This document shows positions 53,919 to 62,473 of a stretch of 64,000 nucleotides of DNA, piece after piece. The notes beneath the pieces were generated by a model. It was not told where the DNA came from and made no database searches. It saw only the letters and a list, made by a program, of their open reading frames with translations. The stretch lies in the NCBI GenBank assembly GCA_039908535.1, contig JAMOAW010000013.1, forward strand, positions 27,576 through 91,575. Reading direction: 5' to 3'. The DNA comes from JAMOAW01 sp039908535. GTDB taxonomy: Bacteria; Pseudomonadota; Magnetococcia; Magnetococcales; JADFZT01. The translations under genes and the position numbers were made by a program. Every line of letters starts with the position of its first letter. Positions within the stretch are counted from its first letter, which is position 1.

Positions 53919-56249
53919 ATGATACGAAAAAAATCCGGTATTTCTATTCCATTGATCTCCCTAATGGTTATACTACCGATCTTACTCCATGTCACAATAT
54001 CCCTACTCGTTTTATACGAAAAAATTCAATCCTTCAGCACAACACTGGCCGCCCATATGTTGGCTGGAATCTTTATCCTCTTTATGGCGTGGGGAATTCA
54101 CCGCCGATCCTCTATAGATCATGTGTTACAAGTAAAAGAACATTTACAAAAAAATCTCGCCCAGTGGCTCCCCACAACCGATGCTCATGCCCCACTGGAA
54201 GCCGATCCACTGCAACAGGTCACCCACGCCATCGCTCAACAACTGGAAAATGCCAGAAACAATATTTTTCTACAATCTGGAAACATTTCCACCTTAATCC
54301 TTGAAATTCGCCAGCTGGTAAAATTTTTAGAAAAAGACTCCGATGAACTCAATTCCATTTCGTTAGATGTTGGCGGTCACAACGACATCCTCGCCCAAGC
54401 CATCACCCAAATCACCAAACAAATCAGTCGGCTTTCACTCAACATGGATGTCATTCTAACAGCAACCGAAGAGATATCCACCAACATCAACAAAATGGCC
54501 ACAACAACCCAAGAGGCCCAACAGGCCAGTTCTTTCATGGCACATTCGGCAGAAGAGATGTCCGATAATGTCTCAGAGGTTTTTCAAAACCTCCAACAAG
54601 CTAACCACTCCACCACTACTGCCAAAAATTCAATGAACCGTCTGCGTGACTCCCTCTTTGATGTGCGTGAACGCTGCTTGGTGGCCAGTGCGGCCTCTGA
54701 CAAAGCCCACAAGATCACCCTAGACCATTTAAAACTCAATGAACAACTCACCCAATCCGCCTTCGAAATTGGCAATGTCGTTGATTTGATCAACCAAATT
54801 GCCGAACAAACCAACATGTTGGCACTCAACGCCTCCATAGAGGCGGCTGGAGCAGGTGAGGCAGGAAAAGGATTTGCAGTGGTTGCCAATGAAGTCAAAG
54901 AATTGGCCCGCCAAACGGCCAAAGCCACCCAATCCATCGCAGATAAAGTATTGCAAATTCAAGATAACGCCAAAGACAGTGCCGAAGCCTCTCAGGAAAC
55001 AAGTACAATTGTTGCACAATTACAAACATTTAACAGCGATATTGTCTCCGCCATGGAGCATGAATTACAATCTATCATCCAAATTGCCAATACCGTCAGT
55101 GAAATTCAACAGGCCATGGCAGCCATCACCAGCAATACCCAAGCCCTAGAAAGGGCCTCTCAAGAGGTCTCTAGCAACGCCTCCCAAACTGCCGCTGGAG
55201 CCACGGAAATTGCCAAAATGACCGCTTTTATCGCCAACACGGCCCAGAACATCGTCGCACAAACCTCAGATGCCCGCCAATTCGCCTTTACCACCATGGA
55301 CAAAGCCAAAGAGACATCCGTCACCTCCGAAACTGTCCACAATAAAATCAACCAATCCCGCAAGGTAATCCGCTTTCTGCATGGCTCTATCCATCAGATG
55401 GGGTCACTAGGCCATGTTGCCCAAGAGGTCAACGACCAAATTTTCTCTCTTAAAAATCATAGCGGAACCATCCATGAACCCTTCGATATCCCCGCAATCA
55501 AAGGCAGCTATTTTATTCTCATGGGCCGCTTGGTCAAAGCCAACTATGGAAGCATCCAACTCACGAATGCGCAAATAGACACTGCAGAACAAAGTTTCTT
55601 GGGCAAATGGCTGGCAGAAAAAAAACATACCCCCATCGCCAATCTCGCCATTTTTGGCCAAATCTGCGCAACACATAAACAAATTCATCAAACCGCTAAA
55701 GAAACCATCGAGCAGATCAACCAAGGTCAACTTGAAAACGCCCGTGCGAACAATAAACTTTTCAACACCATTCGAAAAACATTGTTTGAACAGTTAGACC
55801 AACTCTACCTGGAATCCATTCCATTGCAACTCGAATTGCACGAACTCATCCCTTGGCAAGATGCCTACCTATCCAACATAACCGACATTGACAACGACCA
55901 TAGAAAAATCATCAAAAATCTCAACCACTTCTATCACGCGATCCGCTCCTGGGAACCTCTAAACAAACGCTTGGAGCTCACCACCCATCTGAGTCAGGAA
56001 GTATTAGACCATTTTCAAAGAGAAGAAATACTCATGGACACCCATGCTTACCCCGATGCCCCCTTCCACAAAAAACAACACGAAATTTTTCGCACACATA
56101 TGCAAACAATACCAAACATCTTGAACACCAACAGCTATACAGATAATCTAGAGGTCATACGCTTTTTGACCGACTGGTTCACCTATCACATACATGCGTT
56201 GGATAAAAAAATGTTGAATTATATCAAACAGGCGCAAAAGGGCGGGTGA
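53919..56249 (+). CDS. Chemoreceptor with CZB and C-terminal hemerythrin domains
   Basis: The 776-residue protein has two N-terminal hydrophobic segments with almost no periplasmic loop, then a long methyl-accepting signalling domain with the hairpin tip EQTNMLALNASIEAAGAGEAG. A chemoreceptor zinc-binding (CZB) domain follows (~510-620, ILMGRLVKANYGSIQ; FLGKWLAEKKH; HKQIHQ). A bacteriohemerythrin closes it (~635-770, HRKIIKNLNHF, HFQREEILMDTHAYP, HKKQHEIF), giving the di-iron His/Glu/Asp set. It should sense oxygen or redox stress from the cytoplasm. Confidence 0.93.
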   Translation: MIRKKSGISIPLISLMVILPILLHVTISLLVLYEKIQSFSTTLAAHMLAGIFILFMAWGIHRRSSIDHVLQVKEHLQKNLAQWLPTTDAHAPLEADPLQQVTHAIAQQLENARNNIFLQSGNISTLILEIRQLVKFLEKDSDELNSISLDVGGHNDILAQAITQITKQISRLSLNMDVILTATEEISTNINKMATTTQEAQQASSFMAHSAEEMSDNVSEVFQNLQQANHSTTTAKNSMNRLRDSLFDVRERCLVASAASDKAHKITLDHLKLNEQLTQSAFEIGNVVDLINQIAEQTNMLALNASIEAAGAGEAGKGFAVVANEVKELARQTAKATQSIADKVLQIQDNAKDSAEASQETSTIVAQLQTFNSDIVSAMEHELQSIIQIANTVSEIQQAMAAITSNTQALERASQEVSSNASQTAAGATEIAKMTAFIANTAQNIVAQTSDARQFAFTTMDKAKETSVTSETVHNKINQSRKVIRFLHGSIHQMGSLGHVAQEVNDQIFSLKNHSGTIHEPFDIPAIKGSYFILMGRLVKANYGSIQLTNAQIDTAEQSFLGKWLAEKKHTPIANLAIFGQICATHKQIHQTAKETIEQINQGQLENARANNKLFNTIRKTLFEQLDQLYLESIPLQLELHELIPWQDAYLSNITDIDNDHRKIIKNLNHFYHAIRSWEPLNKRLELTTHLSQEVLDHFQREEILMDTHAYPDAPFHKKQHEIFRTHMQTIPNILNTNSYTDNLEVIRFLTDWFTYHIHALDKKMLNYIKQAQKGG

Positions 56250-56250
56250 T

Positions 56251-57756
56251 TCACCCACCGAGTTGCCGTCTAATGCGTGGAATAAAATCGTGGTGTTGTA
56301 TGGGCTTGATGGTAAAATCCGCCGCCCCCATCCGAAAGGCTCTGTCGCGACTTTCGGTATTTTCATCCCCAGTCACCATAACAACTGGGATATGACAGGT
56401 TTTTTTGTTTTTCTTTACGAAAGACAAAAATTCAAAACCATTCATGGATGGCATGACAACATCGCAAACAATAATATGGGGATGGTGCCTCTCTATTAAT
56501 TGCTTGGCTTCTAAAACCGAGGTAGCTTCCAAAATTTCAACATCCAAATTTTCCAGATAGGTACGAATCACCAAACGATCCATTCTATTGTCGTCAACAA
56601 CCAAGCCAAGGGGACGAACGGGAGGAACCAAGGCTTGAAATCGACTTCCTTGACCTACAATAGAATGCACCCACAAGGAACCTTCATGGGCTTGCATAAT
56701 ATCAAAACTAAAAGGAAGCCCAAAACCGCTTCCCCTCTCTCCACCAGTTCCCAAAGTCGAAATCCTCTCCTCAAGGTTAAATAATTTATGAAGCATATTG
56801 GGTGGAATGCCAATCCCTTCATCTTCAACCACAAGGCCATGCTGAGGCACCTCGGGTAATAAAAAACGAATATTCCCCCCCGTATGGCTAAATTTTATCG
56901 CATTACTCAATAAATTTTGTATAACCTCCGTAAACAGATGACCATCCGCAAACAAACGGGCATTCTCTGGTATACAATTCTCAATTTTTAACTGTTTTTT
57001 CATAATCAGATGATCCAACCTTTGCAAAACATCTTGGACGACCAAAAAAGTATTGATAAACATTTTTTTTGTTTGAATTTTTCCAGTTCGCAAGCGTCCA
57101 ATGTCTAATATTTTTTCTATCATCTCCATGAGGCTTTTGGCACTAATGATACTATCTTCCAACAAACGACGATGGTAATAGATCTGGGCAGTCGGATCTA
57201 AAATATCCTCAAGAATAAAATCCAAAGATCCGATGATGGCACTTAAAGGGGAACGCAGATCATGGGCCACTAAAGAGACAAATTTATCTTTAAGCGCGTT
57301 GGCCTCCTGGGCCTCTTTTTTGGCTTGAATTAAGATCCCCTCGTTTTTCTTAAAAGGGGTGATATCTAAAAAAAAACCATGCCATCCAATACACTGACCT
57401 TTTTCTAAAAAAACGGTTGCTATGGCCCGAATCCAGAGGATTTCTCCTCTCTTGTGGAGCAGACGGTATTCAAAATCAAAGCCCTCTTCGTTATGGAGGG
57501 CCTCCTGACAAAAACGATGAAACTCTGGACGGTCGTCTGGGTGGACACATTCTGTCCAAGATGCCAAATTTATCCACTCGTTTAAAGCGTATCCGGTAAT
57601 CTGCTCCCATTCTCGTTCAATCCAGGTAAAACAATTTTTCTTAAAATCATACGCCCATGGCACTGCTCGCCCATTTTTCTGATACGCATGGAATTGGCAA
57701 CTGCTGCGGTAGGTCTCGGTAGATATTGGAGTTACATTCACAGTTCCACCGATCAT
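56251..57756 (-). CDS. PAS-HisKA-HATPase-REC hybrid sensor kinase
   Basis: The 501-residue cytoplasmic kinase has a PAS fold (~35-140, DFEYRLLHKRGEILWI), HisKA (VSLVAHDLRSPLSAIIG), HATPase (LLSNAIKFSHTGG; VEDEGIGIP; GSGFGLPFS) and a terminal REC with acceptor Asp in IIVCDVVMPSMNG and TIKPI. It lies convergently two bases from the chemoreceptor stop, and the Hpt gene precedes it on the same strand. Together they make a His-Asp-His relay. Confidence 0.92.
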   Translation of the reverse strand: MIGGTVNVTPISTETYRSSCQFHAYQKNGRAVPWAYDFKKNCFTWIEREWEQITGYALNEWINLASWTECVHPDDRPEFHRFCQEALHNEEGFDFEYRLLHKRGEILWIRAIATVFLEKGQCIGWHGFFLDITPFKKNEGILIQAKKEAQEANALKDKFVSLVAHDLRSPLSAIIGSLDFILEDILDPTAQIYYHRRLLEDSIISAKSLMEMIEKILDIGRLRTGKIQTKKMFINTFLVVQDVLQRLDHLIMKKQLKIENCIPENARLFADGHLFTEVIQNLLSNAIKFSHTGGNIRFLLPEVPQHGLVVEDEGIGIPPNMLHKLFNLEERISTLGTGGERGSGFGLPFSFDIMQAHEGSLWVHSIVGQGSRFQALVPPVRPLGLVVDDNRMDRLVIRTYLENLDVEILEATSVLEAKQLIERHHPHIIVCDVVMPSMNGFEFLSFVKKNKKTCHIPVVMVTGDENTESRDRAFRMGAADFTIKPIQHHDFIPRIRRQLGG

Positions 57757-57796
57757 TAAAATCGCCTAATTGACTTTTGTAATAAAAAAGAATCAC

Positions 57797-58186
57797 TCAT
57801 TGGTTTACTCCACAAGATTGACTTTTCTTGATCTCTGCCACTACTGCAGGTCGAACTCTTTGCAACTCTATATGAATTTGTTCTATTAATTCCGCACTCC
57901 CCATCAAAACATTCGCCCGACCCTTTTGTTCCAAACATTTAAACAAGTGGCTTAATTTTAATGCCCCTACGATGGCACTTTGCGACTTAAGAGAGTGGGC
58001 ATGGCGCAAAATCGGCTCGGCTTCTTGAGCTTTAAAGCCCTCTTCTATCGACGCCAAACCTTCAGAGAGCCCATCCAAAAAAAATTCCAATACCAGTGCA
58101 TAGCGATCTGGCATCTCTTTCATAGAATTTTGTAAATTTAATAACGTCTTTTGATCTAAAACAGCGAAAATTTCTTGCTCAGACAT
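57797..58186 (-). CDS. Histidine phosphotransfer (Hpt) domain protein
   Basis: The 129-residue all-helical protein has the Hpt core ILRHAHSLKSQSAIVGALKLSHLF, with the phosphorylatable His at about residue 66. It starts behind AAGGGAACA. It lies just upstream of the hybrid kinase and just downstream of a broken receiver gene, so it may once have formed the REC-Hpt end of a larger hybrid kinase; that is inference. Confidence 0.9.
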   Translation of the reverse strand: MSEQEIFAVLDQKTLLNLQNSMKEMPDRYALVLEFFLDGLSEGLASIEEGFKAQEAEPILRHAHSLKSQSAIVGALKLSHLFKCLEQKGRANVLMGSAELIEQIHIELQRVRPAVVAEIKKSQSCGVNQ

Positions 58187-58226
58187 TGTTCCCTTTTCTG
58201 AGGATATTTCAAATTTATTTTTCTAT

Positions 58227-58359
58227 AGAGGAAATTGCAAAACCAATCTCCAGAGTAAAAAACGTCATTCCCGCAAAGGCAGGAATCCAGAAATTTCAAC
58301 GGTCTATAGATTAACGCTTGCGCGGGAATGACGAAAAACAGAGTTTTGCAATTTCCTCT
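58227..58359. mobile_element. MITE-like nested palindrome
   Basis: AGAGGAAATTGCAAAAC (58227-58243) and its perfect reverse complement (58343-58359) enclose 99 bases. Inside lies a second inverted pair: CGTCATTCCCGC (58263-58274) and GCGGGAATGACG (58322-58333). The inner sequence matches the widespread CGTCATTCCCGCGAAGGCGG-type repeat seen in many bacteria. It overlaps the end of the broken receiver gene. Confidence 0.8.
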
Positions 58360-58700
58360 GTATATTAGATAATTCTCTATTTTTCTGCTCTGGTAACCAT
58401 TGACACAAAATGTGGTTCAACCCCTGCCAACGAAAAGGTTTGGCCAAATAATCATCCATGCCCGCCGCCAAACATTTTTCTCGATCCCCGGCCAAGGCGG
58501 GCTGTCATGGCCACGATCACTTGCCGCTTGGCATGACCTTCTTCTCTTTCGCGTTTGCGAATGGTTCGGGTCGTCTCCACTCCATCCAAATGGGGCATCT
58601 GCACATCCATAAAAATCAGATCATACCCCTGCCAAGAGGTTTGTTCCAACTCTTTTATCGCTTCTAATACCAATTTGCAATCAAATGGGTAAATATGGGA
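58304..58700 (-). pseudogene. Frameshifted receiver-domain remnant
   Basis: Two frames give parts of one REC domain: YDLIFMDVQMPHLDGVETTR...VIVAMTA, then after a one-base frame change MAGDREKCLAAGMDDYLAKPF. The break falls at MTAR|LAGD (about 58490-58500). The N-terminal third of the receiver is missing and is replaced by hairpin/intron-derived sequence. The 3' end runs into the MITE-like palindrome. A decayed hybrid-kinase or regulator gene is likely. Confidence 0.8.
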
Positions 58701-58808
58701 CCTTGTCTCGTACAATATGTGCATGTCGTAAACATCACGCCTATGGAAAAAATTAAAAGCAACACCTTGGAGGCTCTGCCTCCAAACCTCCGCCGGGGAG
58801 CGTGACGC

Positions 58809-58896
58809 GTAGAGTAGAGCACTGACACGGTAGATTTCGCCCCGTTTCCAGCACCCCCTCATCGAACCGTGCATACGGTTTTCCCGTACACGGCTC
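58809..58896 (-). ncRNA. 3' fragment of a group II intron (domains V-VI)
   Basis: On the minus strand, 58896-58864 folds as a domain V: GAGCCGTG pairs with CACGGTTC, TACGG pairs with CCGTA, a GAAAA loop, and a TG two-base bulge, with the AGC catalytic triad in GAGCC. The following GATGAGGGGGTGCTGG to CTACTCTAC (about 58809) fits domain VI and the intron 3' end. No reverse transcriptase gene or 5' half is present, so this is a remnant. Confidence 0.75.
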
Positions 58897-59030
58897 TCCG
58901 ATCCCCTTCTTTCGTCAGCTTGCGCCCATGGCCTCCAGATGGCTCACTTTCCCTACCATTCGGTACAATCGGAAAAGATCATGCAAAATATAATGGATCC
59001 CATTTTTCAGACCAGATATACATTTGTTTT

Positions 59031-60422
59031 TTAAGTCGGATACCCCCCCATTCCTCGCACTTCCCGCCGACCGATACGCACCACCGTACTTCCAGCCGCC
59101 CTGTTTTTGGCCCACGATAAAAATTGTGAAGTACTGTCCACCTGATCATCATGCACCGAAGTGGGAAAAGACAACACCTCGGCCTCATATTCTGCCAACC
59201 ACTCCCCCTGCTGGGGCAAAAGAACCCGACCCGATTCAAACAAGGCCGATACCACCGACATGCGGGTGACTTTATCCACCACAGGCACAATGCCAATCAA
59301 AGACCAGCGGGTTTCGCGGCGCAACTCCTGCAAAAGGGATTGACCACTGCCGCGATCCTCAACCAAAATGGCATCAACATGCCAACGACTGGCCAACTCC
59401 CCGACCATTCGTTTTAAATCTGGATACTCTACGCGTCCCACCCAGACGTGCAATAAATGAAAGATACCCTTTATCTCGCCCCAAGTGGTACAAACCGATG
59501 GATCGTGCATCACCTTGGCTTTATAGGCGGTATCCCAACTCTGCACAATCCGTTCATAACTCTGGGCTTTCTGCTCATATCGACCCAACCAAGCCGCCTT
59601 AATCATCCCCCCCACCTCTGGAACAGGCCGCTGTTGATAAAGAGCCGACCAATCCCTTGAACCCACGGCATCACGAATTTTTAGCAAGCGTTCCCGATGA
59701 AAAGCCTCTGGCCAGAGGGCCTCCCCCTCGCAACGCCCTAGGGCATCATCAAAACGTGCCAATGCGGGTAACTCCAAGATATGCCACCCCTCGCCGCCAT
59801 GTTCACGCAATAACCAACCCGCCAAGTCATCTTCATGCCAGCGCGTCTGAATCAACACCACAGCCCCCTTCGGCATCAACCGAGAATAGGCCGTCGAGGT
59901 GTACCACTCCCGTAATCGCTTGCGAATGACCACCGAATCGGCATCGACACGATTTTTAACCGGATCATCAATAATCAATAAATCGGCTCCACGACCAGTA
60001 ATGGGCCCCCCAATACCCACCGCATAAAAGGCTCCACGACTCGTCGTATCAAAACGGCGCACCGAAGAGGAGTCGGCAGCCAAGCGACACTCTGGAAAGG
60101 CGGCAGGATGGAGCGTTTCTAAAAGTTGATTGCGGACCTTACGACCCACCGAGTTGGCCGCATCTTGGGAGTAGGTGACAAACATCACCTGCCGACTCGG
60201 ATGATGGCCCAAATACCAAGCCGGAAAAAATTCCGAGGCCAACATAGATTTCCCATGCCGGGGCGGCATAAAAATCATCAATCGATCCATATTGCCAAAA
60301 GTCACCGACTCTAAACAGCTCGCAATCTGCCGATGATGCCGCGCTGGACGATACCCCTCCCACTGAGCAATCCCATAGGCGGTCAATGAACGCTTGGCAA
60401 AGGCCAATCCTTTATTGACCAT
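59031..60422 (-). CDS. Phage terminase large subunit
   Basis: The 463-residue protein has an ATPase half with Walker A (FMPPRHGKSMLAS) and Walker B (DLLIIDDP), and a nuclease half with acidic residues in VQSWDTAYKA, VEDRGSG and VHDDQVDSTSQF. It packages phage DNA into procapsids. The ATG at 60422 overlaps the small subunit gene. No portal, capsid or tail gene follows within the window, so the phage is incomplete or begins here. Confidence 0.9.
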   Translation of the reverse strand: MVNKGLAFAKRSLTAYGIAQWEGYRPARHHRQIASCLESVTFGNMDRLMIFMPPRHGKSMLASEFFPAWYLGHHPSRQVMFVTYSQDAANSVGRKVRNQLLETLHPAAFPECRLAADSSSVRRFDTTSRGAFYAVGIGGPITGRGADLLIIDDPVKNRVDADSVVIRKRLREWYTSTAYSRLMPKGAVVLIQTRWHEDDLAGWLLREHGGEGWHILELPALARFDDALGRCEGEALWPEAFHRERLLKIRDAVGSRDWSALYQQRPVPEVGGMIKAAWLGRYEQKAQSYERIVQSWDTAYKAKVMHDPSVCTTWGEIKGIFHLLHVWVGRVEYPDLKRMVGELASRWHVDAILVEDRGSGQSLLQELRRETRWSLIGIVPVVDKVTRMSVVSALFESGRVLLPQQGEWLAEYEAEVLSFPTSVHDDQVDSTSQFLSWAKNRAAGSTVVRIGRREVRGMGGYPT

Positions 60423-60861
60423 CTTTTTGCACCACTTCTTGGGCCATATGAAACAACTGCTCTTCAGTAAATTCATGGCTTTCTATGATTTTTTCGGTCA
60501 ATTTCGCGTTGGCTTTATTGACAAACATTCCCAAATGTTTGCCCATCAACTCTACCGCTCTTAATGCCGATGCAAAACTCCCCGCCTCCATCGCCCAACG
60601 ACGGGTCTGCTCCAAGTCCAATAACACCTTGTCTTGGGTGACCTCATATCGTATTTCTATCTGCTTCCAAAGATCTTGAATTTCTCTCGACACGGTCATA
60701 TCCATCAACAGCTGAAATCCATTATCCGGATCTGCAAATCCTGCCCGACGCGCGGCCGCAACAGGATTTAAATCTTTTACATATTCGCACGCAAAACGCC
60801 GCTCTTTGCTTGTCCATAACGATTCCCCGTCTAATGGAGCCATTCCGCTTTTTCTTTTCAC
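60412..60861 (-). CDS. Phage terminase small subunit-like protein
   Basis: The ~149-residue protein has the small-terminase helix-turn-helix pattern WTSKERRFACEYVKDLNPVA AARRAGF near residues 15-40 and an Ala/Leu-rich helical C-terminus (FASALRAVELMGKHLG). It recognises the packaging site. A GTG at 60861 behind GGGGAG is chosen; an ATG at 60912 behind GGAGG is possible. The gene lies directly before the large subunit. Confidence 0.75.
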   Translation of the reverse strand: MKRKSGMAPLDGESLWTSKERRFACEYVKDLNPVAAARRAGFADPDNGFQLLMDMTVSREIQDLWKQIEIRYEVTQDKVLLDLEQTRRWAMEAGSFASALRAVELMGKHLGMFVNKANAKLTEKIIESHEFTEEQLFHMAQEVVQKDGQ

Positions 60862-60997
60862 GCCACCATCTCCCCTATTTAATAAAGCGTTACGCTTTTC
60901 ACTCAAAAACATTAAGGATAAAACACCTCCATGATTAGCAGTTTTCTGCTTAAAAGTCAAGCATTTTTTTGCTTTACATGTCACTAGAAATAATTTA

Positions 60998-61013
60998 ACA
61001 TGAAATGTCATGT
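60998..61013. promoter_or_regulatory. Candidate repressor operator palindrome
   Basis: ACATGA-aatg-TCATGT is a perfect 6+6 inverted repeat. It lies in the divergent region between the terminase and repressor genes, 26 bases before the repressor ATG. CATGTCAC occurs twice, at 60978-60985 and 61009-61016, 31 bases apart, which is about three DNA turns. This is the pattern expected for autoregulation by a C1-type repressor. Confidence 0.5.
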
Positions 61014-61039
61014 CACAATATTTCAAAAAGGATCACAAC

Positions 61040-61651
61040 ATGTCTACAGTTGGAGAACGGATTCGTTGGCGACGCAAAGCATTGGGTATGAGCCAGGCGG
61101 AATTGGGCCGTTTATCTGGGTATGGTTCTGGTCAATCGGCAATTCGAGAAATTGAAGCAGGTCGCTCCCGCCGCCCCACCAACTTAGTCAACATCGCCGC
61201 CATTTTGGGGGTCTCTCCAGAGTGGTTATCCTTGGGAGAAGGAGCCATGGAAAGGCGAAGCGTCGTCAAAGAGATATCCCTGAGCTGGAGCGCAGCAGAA
61301 ATAGAAGAAATCGGGGAACAAGATGTTTTATTTAGAGTGTTAAATCGTCAACCAAAAACCACAAAACTGGGTCTCACCCCCATATACTCCAATCGCATGT
61401 CTCCAATACTAAACCCAGGAGATCTGGTGATCATTGCCAGTCATCCGCAAACCACAGAATTTGGCAACGGCATCTACGTGGTGCGCTGGGAAAATAAATT
61501 GGATATTGGCCATTTAAAATGGCTAGATGAAAAGCATACCCTCTTGTTTTGGGGAGATCATAGCGATTTTGAGGCCCTACAGTTGGATTCTGAACAATTG
61601 ACACAATTTCATATATTAGGAAAAGTAATATTTATCTGTCGAAAAATTTAA
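61040..61651 (+). CDS. C1/LexA-like phage repressor lacking the Ser-Lys dyad
   Basis: The 203-residue protein has an XRE helix-turn-helix (RIRWRRKALGMSQAELGRLSG, residues 6-26) and an S24-like C-terminal domain. The catalytic Ser of the usual GDSM box is replaced (YSNRMSPILNPGD), and the Lys position in the YVVRWENKLDIGHLKW strand is not clearly kept, so self-cleavage is unlikely. AAAGGA precedes the ATG at 61040. It is divergent from the terminase genes. Confidence 0.82.
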   Translation: MSTVGERIRWRRKALGMSQAELGRLSGYGSGQSAIREIEAGRSRRPTNLVNIAAILGVSPEWLSLGEGAMERRSVVKEISLSWSAAEIEEIGEQDVLFRVLNRQPKTTKLGLTPIYSNRMSPILNPGDLVIIASHPQTTEFGNGIYVVRWENKLDIGHLKWLDEKHTLLFWGDHSDFEALQLDSEQLTQFHILGKVIFICRKI

Positions 61652-61696
61652 TAAATCTATCGATAGATCATTGCAAATTTCAGCATCTGAACGCCT

Positions 61697-62473
61697 TTAA
61701 GATAACGCCTTCAATTTTTCAATTAAACGATCCATATCCGTAGAAGGATTTAAAAATAATCGCTTTCCAAAATTTTGTTCACGCAATTTTTGCGCAAATT
61801 GAACGGCTTGATCCCGATTGGCCCGACGATCTTTTTGCAACCGATCATAAATTTCTTTTTCTGATTTATCATATCCCCGTCCATCAGAAATCAACGTACT
61901 CAATTCTTTGCCAACAGAATCACAACAAGAAAAATTACCCGCCATTTTCTGGTAGGCTGTATCTCTGTAAACATAATGCAGCACAAACCAAAATTCTAGG
62001 CAAGGAACGGAAACAAAAAGTTCTATTTTGTCATTGTCGGAAGCCTTGCTTACCGCACTATCAAATTTATTTTTTTCCGACCCTCCCCGCAAAGCAATAT
62101 CCCCATCAAACACCACAAACGCCTTCAAAATATTCTTATCTTTTGATATTTCATCCTCCGCATATCTTACAACGCTCTGTGGGTCGGTTCTTCCCTTTTC
62201 TGCGCTGGATACAAACTTAACATAAGAAAGCTGCATATCATCAACAAGATCCTGCAAATAATGCAAGCCACTCTTAGAATCTTCACATACAATCAAATAG
62301 GATCCCACTGTCATCTTATTTTCTGAATTTCTTTGGGAAAAAACAGATCGTGGTTTAAATAATGGATCTACAAACAATTTATCCCGCAAAGCACCAGAAC
62401 CAGCCTCCTGTTCTTGTATTTTTTTTTCTTTACGCTGTTCACGACGTTGCGCGGGCGTTCTGATGTTAACCAT
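61697..62473 (-). CDS. rloB: RloB/AbiLii-like Toprim-fold protein
   Basis: The 258-residue protein opens with a basic N-terminus (RTPAQRREQRKEKK). It then has a Toprim-like pattern: YLIVCEDSKSGLHYLQ (Glu) and KAFVVFDGDI (DxD), followed by CLEFWFVLHYV. This fits the RloB family. Its ATG overlaps the ATPase gene stop by eight bases, giving one operon. In AbiL-type phage defence the RloB-like partner is the presumed nuclease effector. Confidence 0.82.
   Translation of the reverse strand: MVNIRTPAQRREQRKEKKIQEQEAGSGALRDKLFVDPLFKPRSVFSQRNSENKMTVGSYLIVCEDSKSGLHYLQDLVDDMQLSYVKFVSSAEKGRTDPQSVVRYAEDEISKDKNILKAFVVFDGDIALRGGSEKNKFDSAVSKASDNDKIELFVSVPCLEFWFVLHYVYRDTAYQKMAGNFSCCDSVGKELSTLISDGRGYDKSEKEIYDRLQKDRRANRDQAVQFAQKLREQNFGKRLFLNPSTDMDRLIEKLKALS

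Noticed and set aside
58915..59115. A 66-codon minus-strand ORF ending near the group II intron fragment as a reverse transcriptase remnant
   Set aside because: It shows no RT or maturase motif and partly overlaps the terminase gene end in another frame.
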